Position numbers and translations under genes: made by a program | Shown: positions 53,364 to 61,853 of the stretch, piece by piece | Position numbering within the stretch: position 1 is the stretch's first letter | Layout: each line of letters opens with the position of its first letter | Notes under the pieces: generated by a model | The model's input: only the letters and a program-made list of their open reading frames with translations | Databases searched by the model: none | What the model was told of the DNA's origin: nothing | Assembly: GCA_944325145.1 (NCBI GenBank) | Contig: CALYDL010000001.1 | Span: forward strand, 110,102-174,101 | Origin: Candidatus Gastranaerophilales bacterium | Lineage (GTDB): Bacteria; Cyanobacteriota; Vampirovibrionia; Gastranaerophilales; Gastranaerophilaceae | Length of the DNA stretch: 64,000 nucleotides | Direction of reading: 5' to 3'

Positions 53364-54911
53364 ATGCAAAACCTAGATTCTCTTACTTTAAAATTCTTTT
53401 TTGAAGAAAATGCAAATTTCTTTATAGGTGGTGTTATTCAAAAAATTCAAATGCCGTCAAGAAAAGAAATTATTTTTTATATAAGAAATTTAGGCGAAAA
53501 CAGAAAGCTTTATATCAATATTGACCCAAAATACCCCCACATTTGTTTTATTGAAGATAAAAACGACTATTTGGTAAAAATTCCAAATAAACCCCCAATG
53601 TTTTGCATGCAATTAAGAAAACATTTAGAAGGTGCAAAAATAATTGATGCTCAAATTGTTCCATATGAAAGAATAATCGAATTTCATTTCAATGTTTATG
53701 ATGAATTTGGCATTTTAGCAAGTTCCATTTTGGCCGTTGAATTAATGGGCAAATATTCAAATATAATTTTATACAATAAAAAAACAGGGCTTATTATTGG
53801 TTCTTGCCACAATGTTTCATCAGACAAAAGTTCAGTTAGAGAAATTTACGGCGGAATAAAATATATAATGCCGCCCAAACAAAATAAACTTGATATTTTA
53901 AAAACAAGCTATTCAACTTTTTTAGAAAATAAAAATGATATTAATAAAAACTTTTATTATTTTACAAAACCTTTTGTTGAATTTTTAACAAACAAAACAA
54001 AAAACGATGTTGAACTTTTTGAAATCCTTCAAAATGCAGTTTTTAGCCCAAATTTAATAAAGGAATTTTGGGGGCATAAAGAAGAAAATTTCAATTCAAT
54101 AATTTATAATTATTATTCAAAAATAGTAACTAATGACATCATAGAAAACAAAAAGCTTGAATTAACCAAAATTTTGAATTCTAAAATAAAAAAAGAAAAT
54201 AAAATTTTAGAAGAAAAAATAAACGATGAAAAATTTGAACGCTACAAAAAAACGGGCGATCTTATTTTGCAATATATTTATCTTATTAAAGAAGGCGACA
54301 CAAAAATTGCTTTAGAAAATTTGGAAATTGAACTTGACCCAAAATTAAAACCAAGCGAAAATGCCCAAAAATATTATAAACTTTATTCAAAATTAAAATC
54401 TGCAAAAATGGTTTATGAAAAAAGAAAAGAAGATGCAAAAAACAAAAAGGAATATTTAGAAAACATTTTATTTACCGTTGAAAATGCAGATAAAATTGTT
54501 GAACTTAATGAAATTGAAGATGAAATTGATGAATTTATTCTTTTAAAACCAAAAAAAGAAAAGAAGAAAGAAAAAATTCAAGTTCAATCAATTGAATATA
54601 AAGGCTATAAAATGCTTTTAGGCAAAAACAACAAGCAAAACGATTATTTAATAAGAAAACTTTCAAACCCTGAAGATATTTGGCTTCATGCTTATAATTC
54701 GCCATCTTCGCATTTAATTATTAAACAAGATGAAAAAGAAATAACAAACGAAATTCTTTTATACGCAGCAAAAATTGTAAAAGAAAATTCGCCGATGAAA
54801 AATTCAAACAAAGCAAGCATTATTTACACAAAAAGAAAGTTCTTAAAAAGGCCGCCAAATACGCCAAACGGGTATGTGACATATAGAGAAGAAAAAGAAA
54901 TTGTAATTTAG
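53364..54911 (+). CDS. rqcH: RqcH/NEMF (NFACT) family ribosome-quality-control protein
   Basis: 515 residues. The NFACT-N domain begins LDSLTLKFFFEENANFFIGGVIQKIQMP. A long coiled coil spans about residues 270-400. The C-terminal NFACT-R domain shows NDYLIRKLSNPEDIWLHAYNSPSSHLII and ASIIYTKRKFLKRPPNTPNGYV. Known role: it binds the peptidyl-tRNA on split 50S subunits and adds C-terminal Ala tails. In the family the sequence around the NSPSSH site is usually xxPGSH; the change is modest. A single plus-strand gene with a very short upstream gap. Confidence 0.92.
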   Translation: MQNLDSLTLKFFFEENANFFIGGVIQKIQMPSRKEIIFYIRNLGENRKLYINIDPKYPHICFIEDKNDYLVKIPNKPPMFCMQLRKHLEGAKIIDAQIVPYERIIEFHFNVYDEFGILASSILAVELMGKYSNIILYNKKTGLIIGSCHNVSSDKSSVREIYGGIKYIMPPKQNKLDILKTSYSTFLENKNDINKNFYYFTKPFVEFLTNKTKNDVELFEILQNAVFSPNLIKEFWGHKEENFNSIIYNYYSKIVTNDIIENKKLELTKILNSKIKKENKILEEKINDEKFERYKKTGDLILQYIYLIKEGDTKIALENLEIELDPKLKPSENAQKYYKLYSKLKSAKMVYEKRKEDAKNKKEYLENILFTVENADKIVELNEIEDEIDEFILLKPKKEKKKEKIQVQSIEYKGYKMLLGKNNKQNDYLIRKLSNPEDIWLHAYNSPSSHLIIKQDEKEITNEILLYAAKIVKENSPMKNSNKASIIYTKRKFLKRPPNTPNGYVTYREEKEIVI

Positions 54912-55026
54912 AGAGTAAACTGTTTGCAAGAGTAGAGTTTTACAAAAATTTACAAAAAAAATTATTTAATTTTAAGAAAAAAAGCAACTTTTTTTATTCA
55001 GGCTATTTAATTATTTAAAAGAGTAT

Positions 55027-55034
55027 GATATAAT
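55027..55034 (+). promoter_or_regulatory. Extended -10 promoter
   Basis: TATGATATAAT contains TG-n before a perfect TATAAT (55029-55034). A poor -35 is consistent with an extended -10. The 53-aa ORF follows 64 bases later. Confidence 0.6.
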
Positions 55035-55097
55035 CATGAAAATGGTGTTGTTCATATATTAAATTAAAGTGCTGTGTGTTAAAGGAAGGGGGCATTC

Positions 55098-55259
55098 ATG
55101 GTTGCTTTAGCAGAAAAACTGAAAGTTAAGTCACCCATTAAATCGAAATTCAACGATGAATTTCAAAACTATCTTAAACAACAATGTTTAAAAACAACAT
55201 TTAATGGTGTAGAACTTGAAGCATTTAGTTGGTACAAAAAAGTCTTGGGGCTTATGTAA
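55098..55259 (+). CDS. Small conserved-looking protein, 53 aa
   Basis: ATG with a strong GGAAGGGGG ribosome-binding site. The sequence MVALAEKLKVKSPIKSKF...FSWYKKVLGLM is basic and helical with no TM segment and one Cys. It has its own promoter and is followed by two terminators, so it is an independent short transcript of about 280 bases. No family recognised. Confidence 0.7.
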   Translation: MVALAEKLKVKSPIKSKFNDEFQNYLKQQCLKTTFNGVELEAFSWYKKVLGLM

Positions 55260-55290
55260 GAGTTAGGGGTGTTTTAAAAGATTTTACTTA

Positions 55291-55317
55291 AAACCGAGGT
55301 ATTTTCCTCGGTTTTTG
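55291..55317 (+). terminator. Terminator of the 53-aa gene
   Basis: AAACCGAGG-TATTTT-CCTCGGTTT followed by TT. A perfect 9-bp stem. Confidence 0.92.
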
Positions 55318-55332
55318 TAAGAATTTTTTACT

Positions 55333-55366
55333 AAAAAGGGTGCCATTTTTAAATGACACCCTTTTT
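55333..55366. terminator. Second, bidirectional terminator
   Basis: AAAAAGGGTG and CACCCTTTTT pair, with CATTT/AAATG continuing inside across a C-A mismatch. The A and T tracts suit both the 53-aa gene and the convergent small membrane protein. Confidence 0.88.
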
Positions 55367-55404
55367 GTCAAGAAAGGGGAAATATATAATACGAAAAGGT
55401 AAAA

Positions 55405-55560
55405 CTATTTTCCAAATGTAGTTAAATGTTCGCTTGCAAGGTGTGCCAAATAAGATTTTTTAAATTCGTCACTGCCGCAAAATTCCACAATTGTAGGCGC
55501 AACTACAAGGCAAAAATACATAACACCTGCAAATATAACCAAACTGATTGCTTCAAACAT
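55405..55560 (-). CDS. Small single-pass membrane protein, 51 aa
   Basis: I chose ATG 55558-55560 (MFEAISLVIFAG), which has GAGG 9 bases upstream; a longer frame to 55590 is open. Residues about 4-25 form a hydrophobic helix (ISLVIFAGVMYFCLVVA), followed by a soluble tail ending HLTTFGK. It ends next to a bidirectional terminator, so it is its own transcript. Function unknown. Confidence 0.65.
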   Translation of the reverse strand: MFEAISLVIFAGVMYFCLVVAPTIVEFCGSDEFKKSYLAHLASEHLTTFGK

Positions 55561-55672
55561 TATAAGCGCCTCGCTTTCTAAATAAACCAAATTGTCTTCC
55601 TTACATAAAAAATATCGGCACTATAAATTAAAACTTTAATAGAAAATCTAATTTGTAATAAAAATTAATATT

Positions 55673-55696
55673 AAAAAAGCCCTTAATTAAAAGGGC
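55673..55696 (-). terminator. Terminator of the zinc-ribbon gene
   Basis: On the minus strand GCCCTT-TTAATT-AAGGGC followed by TTTTTT, 14 bases after the stop codon. Confidence 0.88.
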
Positions 55697-55709
55697 CTTT
55701 AAAGTTATA

Positions 55710-56504
55710 TTATTCAGCTTTTTTTCTGTATTCTTCAGGGGCATCTTCTCTTTCTTGGTTCCATCTGTCAAGTCCCATTTGCTTTCTGACTAAACCAATG
55801 CCCACATGCACTCTCCATTCATCCATTTTAAGTTGTGCAGCCAAAATTTTGTGGCAGCCAATGGGGGGCAGGGGCAATAATGGCTCATATAAATTCTTAA
55901 TAGCCATTAATTGATCCGGCGTTAAGGCTAATTTTCTTTTTGGCATGGTTATTTTTGGCAGCATTAATTTTTGCCTTACTAAATTAATGCCAAAGAATAC
56001 TTTTTTAGGCTCTATACCAATTGCTTGTGCAATAACTTCATGGGCATCAGGGTTTGGAAGAGGAAGCATTTTCTTGTACATTTCTTCAATTTGAGCCAAT
56101 TGTTCTCTGTTTACAAGAAGTGCTTTTTGCTTTTGCGACGGCCTTTTTTTATTGAAACCGCCTTTGTTAAATCCGCCTTGGTGTGGCCTGTTATTGTTGA
56201 ATGAGCGTCTTTGTCCATCGTTATTTCTTTGGAAACCGCCGCCTTGGTAGCTTCTTCTGTTGTCATTTCTTTGATATGAACCGCCTTGGTTGTTATATGG
56301 GCGTTTATTATATCTTTGCTGCATTGGCTGAGGGTTATCGTTGCCAAAACTGTAACTTCTTAAAGTTTCGGTTGCCGGGGCAGCAGCGCTTGTGCCTGCT
56401 ACTGCTTGAGCTTTATCGGGGTACAAACAATCGGGGCAAATTACCCTTTTTGGGTTTTTGGTTTCAAATTCCTTCCCGCATTTGATACATTTATTTGTAT
56501 ACAT
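55710..56504 (-). CDS. Zinc-ribbon protein with Arg/Gly/Asn-rich linker and two C-terminal repeats
   Basis: 264 residues from ATG 56504, where AAGGAAAT gives a proper ribosome-binding site; an open frame upstream to 56663 is probably not translated. Three parts: KCIKCGKEF...RVICPDCLYP, a two-CxxC zinc ribbon (residues 4-25); a low-complexity linker (about 45-130) rich in R, G, N, Q and Y with RGG-like tracts (NNQGGSYQRNDNRRSYQGGG), typical of RNA-binding or phase-separating proteins; and two homologous 55-residue helical repeats (LLVNREQLAQIEEMYKKMLPLP and LALTPDQLMAIKNLYEPLLPLP). Probably a nucleic-acid-binding protein; I know no name for it. Confidence 0.78.
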   Translation of the reverse strand: MYTNKCIKCGKEFETKNPKRVICPDCLYPDKAQAVAGTSAAAPATETLRSYSFGNDNPQPMQQRYNKRPYNNQGGSYQRNDNRRSYQGGGFQRNNDGQRRSFNNNRPHQGGFNKGGFNKKRPSQKQKALLVNREQLAQIEEMYKKMLPLPNPDAHEVIAQAIGIEPKKVFFGINLVRQKLMLPKITMPKRKLALTPDQLMAIKNLYEPLLPLPPIGCHKILAAQLKMDEWRVHVGIGLVRKQMGLDRWNQEREDAPEEYRKKAE

Positions 56505-56687
56505 TTTAAAAAATTTCCTTTGGCCTCTGGCCTTTTCTCCATCGAATCGTAAATAGCAAATAATTAATAATCCCTGTGATAAATCCCTTTCAGACAAATA
56601 AAAATTAAATCTTCGGATTATGTGGATATAGTTTATTTTATACTTAAACTCAAAATTATACAAGTATCTTGTTTAAGTTTTGTAAAC

Positions 56688-56840
56688 TTATTTATTTTCC
56701 TTCCAAAACTCACTTTTTGTTTGCTTGATAATTTCAGGGTGGCTTGAATTTGAAAGAACGATTTCTCTGTATTCGTTTTTATCAATGTTTACACCCATAT
56801 TTTTAATATCAAGCGTGAATTTTTTCTTTTTTTTCTGCAT
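56688..56840 (-). CDS. Small basic protein, 50 aa
   Basis: MQKKKKKFTLDIKNMG begins the ORF, with GGA about 7 bases upstream. It starts 3 bases after the stop codon of the 194-aa gene, so it is probably translated from the same mRNA. The ending SEFWKENK is charged. No family recognised. The tight spacing and in-frame stop favour a real gene. Confidence 0.6.
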   Translation of the reverse strand: MQKKKKKFTLDIKNMGVNIDKNEYREIVLSNSSHPEIIKQTKSEFWKENK

Positions 56841-56842
56841 TA

Positions 56843-57427
56843 TTATTCCAAAATTAAATCATATACATCAAACAATTTTGCCAAATTTTTAAGGCTGATT
56901 GCTTCATCAATTTTTTCTTTAATTAGTTTTATATCATCTTCAGAAAAAGGTTTTAAACAAGTTGGAAGCTTAATATCTTCTGTTGTTTTAACGTTTTTAA
57001 ACCCTTCATTCAATTTCAAAAATTCATTGTATGTTTTTAAAACTTTAATAAACCTTTCGTCTGTTTGATAGGTTGCATTTATGTAATATTTTGCATCTTT
57101 ATTAAATTTTTCTTGAATAAAATCAATTAAAAAGTTTGTGTCATTATATGCGGTTTCTTCGTCAAATTCATTCTCAAGACAAGGGTTATATTCAAAAACT
57201 CCGTCTTTTACGCTTTTTAAATAAACCGCCCATAAAAGGCAGCCCAAATAAAAAGAAACGTTTTGTTCCGTCATTTTTTTTAATTTGGGAAAAAGAACCG
57301 AAAATTGAAATTTCTTTTGCTTTAATGGCATGCTGCTTTGAACAAAAGCGCTATACATAAATTCCACGTTATCAGAAACGCCTAAAATACAATCGGAATA
57401 TCCAGGGTCAAATAATACAGTTTGCAT
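56843..57427 (-). CDS. Hypothetical protein, 194 aa
   Basis: Not recognised. It starts MQTVLFDPGYSDCILGVSDNVEF, with no signal peptide or TM helix, and is predicted mostly helical with an acidic C-terminal half (FSEDDIKLIKEKIDEAISLKNL). Followed at once by a 50-aa gene. The 63 bases upstream hold no obvious promoter. It may be a cytoplasmic partner of the small basic protein; that is a guess from the operon. Confidence 0.7.
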   Translation of the reverse strand: MQTVLFDPGYSDCILGVSDNVEFMYSAFVQSSMPLKQKKFQFSVLFPKLKKMTEQNVSFYLGCLLWAVYLKSVKDGVFEYNPCLENEFDEETAYNDTNFLIDFIQEKFNKDAKYYINATYQTDERFIKVLKTYNEFLKLNEGFKNVKTTEDIKLPTCLKPFSEDDIKLIKEKIDEAISLKNLAKLFDVYDLILE

Positions 57428-57490
57428 AAGTTAAATTCCATAAACCTTTTTAATTTGATTTAATCAAAAAAAATGTTTTTGGGCAATATT

Positions 57491-58162
57491 TTATTTAATA
57501 ACACCATCCGGCCTTAATTTTGCAATGTCGCAATTAAGAAGCAAAACATCATTTAAAACACGGTCAAGTTCTTGATAATCGGCGCTTGAAAAATACCCTG
57601 CCATTTTAGAGCACATTTTTTCATTGCTCATAGTTTTATTGGATAAAATGTTTGAATATTTTGCCCTAAGTTCTGCTCTTTCTTCTTTTATACTATATTT
57701 TTTTGTTTCTTCTTTTGAAGGTTCTTGTTTTTCTTCTTTTTGAGCATTTGAAGCAGGAGCCTGCCCTGTGCCGTAATAATTATAGGTGTTATTTTGAACG
57801 TTTATTTCTTGCTTTTCATCTTTTGGATATGACCAGCCGTATGTATATAAAGCAGGCAAATACTTTTGTGTCGGCCTGTATGTTGGGTCTGCAGGTTTTA
57901 TTGGAACAGCGGGAATTGAGGTTGGTTTGTCAACGGTATTTGTTAAAGTTGTTGGCTTTGTTAAACCTGTTGAATTTTGCGATTTCATTATTTGGTAATT
58001 GCCCTTAATACCTTCGTTGGTGTGCAAAATAGATTTATAATAGCTGTTGCCCTTTGGGGCATAAACACCTTTTGGCGCATTTTGAACACTTTTAGAAACA
58101 CCCGCTGCATAAGAAGCAGCCGCAAAAATTGCAAAAACCAATAAAACAACAATCTTTTTCAT
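57491..58162 (-). CDS. Hypothetical exported protein, 223 aa
   Basis: I chose ATG 58162 because it gives a clean signal peptide, MKKIVVLLVFAIFAAASYAAG; the open frame continues to 58321 but would bury it and overlap the divergent U32 gene. The mature part is Pro/Lys/Asn/Thr-rich and low in complexity (KPTTLTNTVDKPTSIPAVPIKPADP), then a helical C-terminus with two Cys (EKMCSKMA, LLNCDIAK). Likely a periplasmic or envelope protein. No family recognised. Confidence 0.75.
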   Translation of the reverse strand: MKKIVVLLVFAIFAAASYAAGVSKSVQNAPKGVYAPKGNSYYKSILHTNEGIKGNYQIMKSQNSTGLTKPTTLTNTVDKPTSIPAVPIKPADPTYRPTQKYLPALYTYGWSYPKDEKQEINVQNNTYNYYGTGQAPASNAQKEEKQEPSKEETKKYSIKEERAELRAKYSNILSNKTMSNEKMCSKMAGYFSSADYQELDRVLNDVLLLNCDIAKLRPDGVIK

Positions 58163-58200
58163 AAAAGTATTATAAAGTATTTTATTGTAAAATAAAATAT

Positions 58201-59994
58201 ATGGTAAACAAAAGTAAAACTGTTGAATTGCTTGCGCCCGCTCAAAATTTGATTTGCGCAAAAGCAGCAATAAATTGTGGGGCAGATGCCGTTTATATAG
58301 GCGCTTCAAGTTTTGGTGCAAGAAAAAATGCAGGAAACAATTTAGAAGATATAAAAGAATTAATTGAATACGCCCACAAATTTAATGTAAAAATTTATGT
58401 AACGGTAAATACAATTTTAAGCGACAGCGAGCTGAAAGAAGCGGTTGAGTTAATATATAAATTAAACGAAATTGGGGTTGATGCAATTATTATTCAAGAT
58501 ATGGGGCTTTTAAATTCAAATTTGCCCGATATTGAACTCCATGCAAGCACTCAATGCAACATAAGAACAAAAGAAAAAGTACAATTTTTTGAAAATTTGG
58601 GAATAAAAAGGGCAATTTTAGCAAGAGAATTAAGCATTGAGCAAATAAAAGAAATTAGAAAAAATACAAACATTGAACTTGAATGCTTCATCCATGGCGC
58701 CCTTTGTGTTTCATATTCCGGCCAATGTTATATGAGCGCATTTATTGGCGGCCGTTCCGCCAACAGGGGCGAATGCGCTCAAGCTTGCAGAAAAAAATAT
58801 TCTCTTATAAATAAAAGTGGCAAAATAATCGCAAAAGATAAATATTTGCTTTCTCTAAAAGATTTCTGCGCCAAAGATTATATAAAAGAATTAATTGATA
58901 TAGGCGTTACGTCTTTTAAAATTGAAGGCAGATTAAAAGATGAAACTTACGTTAAAAACGTTGTTTTATTTTACAGAAATTTAATTGATGAAATTTGCAA
59001 AAATAAAGCTTCTGATGGCAAAATTTATTCAGATTTCACGCCAAATATAAATAAAACCTTTAACAGAGGCTATACAAGCTATTTTTTAGATAAAACAGAA
59101 GATATCACTTCAATTGAAACTCCAAAATCCAAAGGGGAATATTTGGGAAAAATTAATTTTTCGGATAAGAAATTTTTTACAATTAATTTTTTAAACAAAA
59201 CAAAAATAAACCCTCAAGACGGGCTTTGCTATTTAACAGAAGAAGGTTTAAAAGGTTTTTTGGTAAATAAAGTTGAAGGTAATAAAATTTTTCCGAATGT
59301 TTTTCAACCCAATTTAAAAAAAGGAATTGAAATTTTTAGAAACCAAGATGTTGAATTTGAAAATAAAGTTAAAAATTCAAAAACAAAAAGGTTAATTTCA
59401 GCCGTCTTTAGAATTAATGAAAATGAAATCATTCTAACAGATAATAAAAACAAAGTTTCATATAAATTTGAAAATTTTGAACAAGCAAAAGATATAGAAA
59501 AAATGAAGAAAAATATAGAAAAATGCTTTAAAAAAACAGGAGCTAGCATTTTTAGAGCAGAAGAAATTATTTTTGAAAGTGAAAAAGTTCCTTTTATGCC
59601 GCTTTCAGCATTAAATGAAATCAGGCGCAATTTATTTTTAGAGCTTGAAAATTTAAGATTAAAAAATTATAAAAAACCCCCAAAAACAAAAATAACCCCT
59701 GCAAAATATACTGAAAAACCAACAGATTACAGGCTAAACATCCACAACAAAAAAGCCTTTGAATTTTATAAAATGTCAGGAATTAAGCCAAAAGAATTTT
59801 CTTTGGAAAAAACAGGCGAATTTAAAGACAGGGAAATTATGAGGTGCAAACACTGCATAAGAAGAACCTTAAATTTGTGCCTTAAAAATAACCCCAAAGA
59901 AAAGGGGGAATTATTTTTGCTGGATGAAAAAAACAAAAAATACTCTCTTGTCTTTGATTGCAAAAACTGCGAAATGGCAATTATTGCGCCTTAA
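58201..59994 (+). CDS. Peptidase U32 family protein
   Basis: 597 residues. The N-terminal barrel reads VELLAPAQNLICAKAAINCGADAVYIGASSFGARKNAGN, and the U32 signature ECFIHGALCVSYSGQCYMSAF...RGECAQACRKKYSL has the cluster of Cys. The long C-terminal part is typical of the larger subgroup. Family members act in tRNA or rRNA hydroxylation (TrhP, RlhA) or as collagenase-like peptidases; the Cys cluster fits the RNA-modification branch. The C-terminal CKHCIRRTLNLCLKNN adds four more Cys, another likely metal site. Its stop overlaps the convergent gene's stop in TTAA. Confidence 0.88.
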   Translation: MVNKSKTVELLAPAQNLICAKAAINCGADAVYIGASSFGARKNAGNNLEDIKELIEYAHKFNVKIYVTVNTILSDSELKEAVELIYKLNEIGVDAIIIQDMGLLNSNLPDIELHASTQCNIRTKEKVQFFENLGIKRAILARELSIEQIKEIRKNTNIELECFIHGALCVSYSGQCYMSAFIGGRSANRGECAQACRKKYSLINKSGKIIAKDKYLLSLKDFCAKDYIKELIDIGVTSFKIEGRLKDETYVKNVVLFYRNLIDEICKNKASDGKIYSDFTPNINKTFNRGYTSYFLDKTEDITSIETPKSKGEYLGKINFSDKKFFTINFLNKTKINPQDGLCYLTEEGLKGFLVNKVEGNKIFPNVFQPNLKKGIEIFRNQDVEFENKVKNSKTKRLISAVFRINENEIILTDNKNKVSYKFENFEQAKDIEKMKKNIEKCFKKTGASIFRAEEIIFESEKVPFMPLSALNEIRRNLFLELENLRLKNYKKPPKTKITPAKYTEKPTDYRLNIHNKKAFEFYKMSGIKPKEFSLEKTGEFKDREIMRCKHCIRRTLNLCLKNNPKEKGELFLLDEKNKKYSLVFDCKNCEMAIIAP

Positions 59995-61466
59995 GCTTTT
60001 TTGTTTCCTTCAAATGAAAATTTTTGTTCATATTGCTTTGTTAACTGTGCAATTGCAGGGTTAGTATTATCACCGTTATTTAACTTTTTCCTTAAATAAA
60101 GGTTTAATTTAGGCTGCAAATAACCCATCAACACTGCGCTTATTCCAATGTTTGCAATAATTGCAGCACCTTTCAAGATTTTGGTTTGTTTTAAATATTT
60201 AGTGACATCACCGCTTTTTGCAGCATTTTCAACAATATCAACAGCACTTTTAGCGGTTGTTTTAAGCTTATTAGAATCAATGCTTGTAAGCAAGCTTAAT
60301 TGTTCAACACCTTCTTTTGTTTTAAATGTTGCAATATCGCCTGTTTTTTTGAATACATCCATTAAAGGCGAATCTTGATTATCGAATACAAAATCAATTG
60401 CTTTTTTAGAAGCTTCATTTGCTTTTTCATTGAATTTAGCGCCTTTGATAAAGCCTTTAGCTTTTTCAATAAAGCTTTCTTTTGGATTGTTTTCAGAATT
60501 TGCAGCAATATTCAAAAGTGCTTTTGCATCTTGAACAAGCTTTGATGAACCCTTTGAGGTTTTTTCAGCTTCTGCTGCCATTTTTATTACATCTGAATCC
60601 AGGGCTGAATAATCAAGGTTAATTGGCCTTTTGAAAACATTTTTGCCGATTAATTCCATGCCTTTTTGTAAAGGAGCTGCGAGCCCATATATAAATGCAA
60701 TTTCGCAAGCTTCTTTTAAGCCGACTTCAAACCTTTCACCTTTTCTTGCCCCTGTAAGCCTTGTTCCTGTAATTACACAATCTACAAGAGAAGTGTTTGC
60801 AATGGGGTTAGACATAATAAATGTGCCAAGCCCCTTAAATGAAGGCTTATTTTGCTTTTTATTACCTTTAAAGGTTTGGTAAACTTCACTATCTGAAATG
60901 CTGTCTTTTAAAACCTGTTCTTTTGCAAGTTTTTCTTTAACTTGTTTTTCAATAGCTTTTTCTGTTTGTTTTTGTTTATAGGTAATAATTCCGTATAAAC
61001 CAAGGCCCGTTAGCGCCGTTGCAACGCCGAATTTTGCAAGTGCAAGATTTTTTGCCTTAGCTTTATTTTTAACGGTATCAGCCAAAATATCAGCCTGTTC
61101 TTTAAATTTTTCACCCAATGAAGCCGCTTTTTTTTGAGCAAATTCAACAGAATCTACCGATTTTTCACCATAAGAATCAAAAAGCCTTTTAGCGTCAATT
61201 TCAGGGTTTATTCCTGATTTCTTATAAACCGTTTTATCAAAAATTTTCTTTATAAAAGGAATTCCGCCAAGCCAAACGACGCCTGTTCCGAATTCTTCGA
61301 AAGTTTTTTCTACTCCGTCTCTGTTGCCGCCCTCTTTAAAATATGTAAATGATGTAAGCGTGTCGGATGTAACATCTTTTGCATACATCGGAACAAGAGA
61401 GCCTGTATTATCGCCTAATTTTGTAAAAATTTTAGAAATTGTTGATACTTTGGATACTTCTGCCAT
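59991..61466 (-). CDS. Large lineage-type hypothetical protein, 491 aa
   Basis: No family recognised. It is Ala/Lys-rich, with a helical N-terminal half, one weak hydrophobic helix (FGVATALTGLGLYGIITY, about residues 165-185) and another near 440-460 (AAIIANIGISAVLMGYL), so it may be membrane-associated. Two F-x-G motifs stand out: NKPSFKGLGTF mid-protein and KFSFEGNKKA at the very C-terminus. The N-terminus lacks a signal peptide. Co-directional with the small peptide and membrane protein to its right but separated from them by a terminator. Confidence 0.75.
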   Translation of the reverse strand: MAEVSKVSTISKIFTKLGDNTGSLVPMYAKDVTSDTLTSFTYFKEGGNRDGVEKTFEEFGTGVVWLGGIPFIKKIFDKTVYKKSGINPEIDAKRLFDSYGEKSVDSVEFAQKKAASLGEKFKEQADILADTVKNKAKAKNLALAKFGVATALTGLGLYGIITYKQKQTEKAIEKQVKEKLAKEQVLKDSISDSEVYQTFKGNKKQNKPSFKGLGTFIMSNPIANTSLVDCVITGTRLTGARKGERFEVGLKEACEIAFIYGLAAPLQKGMELIGKNVFKRPINLDYSALDSDVIKMAAEAEKTSKGSSKLVQDAKALLNIAANSENNPKESFIEKAKGFIKGAKFNEKANEASKKAIDFVFDNQDSPLMDVFKKTGDIATFKTKEGVEQLSLLTSIDSNKLKTTAKSAVDIVENAAKSGDVTKYLKQTKILKGAAIIANIGISAVLMGYLQPKLNLYLRKKLNNGDNTNPAIAQLTKQYEQKFSFEGNKKA

Positions 61467-61650
61467 TTGTTGTTTCCTTTACCTTAAAATTACAAACCCC
61501 AAATAAGGTTCAATAATCTTTGAACCGTGGCATTTTTTCGTTTTGTATCAATTAATTTATTAAACATAGTTTTGAAGTCCTTCGTTTGTTTTAAGTTGTT
61601 TGAATAAAATTTATTGCTTGTTTTTCGCTTAAATTTAATTTTTGTAAATA

Positions 61651-61682
61651 AAAAGCCTTCTTTATTTTTTAAGAAGGCTTTT
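61651..61682 (-). terminator. Terminator (minus strand, possibly bidirectional)
   Basis: AAAAGCCTTCTT and AAGAAGGCTTTT form a 12-bp stem with an 8-base loop. On the minus strand the stem is followed by TTATTTAC. It ends transcripts from the small ORF or membrane-protein gene before the promoter region of the 491-aa gene. Confidence 0.85.
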
Positions 61683-61699
61683 AGTTATGATTTTAGAAA

Positions 61700-61798
61700 T
61701 TATTCTTCAATATAAATCTTACAGAAAGCCATCTCTTCTTTCCATAAAAGGCGTCGTACTAAATTAATCAATGTTTCAATCATTTCTGTTTTCTCCAT
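61700..61798 (-). CDS. Putative small amphipathic peptide, 27-32 aa
   Basis: ORF MEKTEMIETLINLVRRLLWKEE... ending KIYIEE. GGAG lies 9 bases before the second Met (61783), so the shorter 27-aa product is likely. It is bounded on the 3' side by a strong terminator and on the 5' side by the end of the membrane-protein gene (55 bases away). Alternating Leu/Arg/Trp suggest an amphipathic helix. It could also be an untranslated 3' region. Confidence 0.4.
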   Translation of the reverse strand: MEKTEMIETLINLVRRLLWKEEMAFCKIYIEE

Positions 61799-61853
61799 CT
61801 CTCAAGTTTAGCCATATTATTTTACAACTAAACAGTTTTTTAATCAAGCATTT

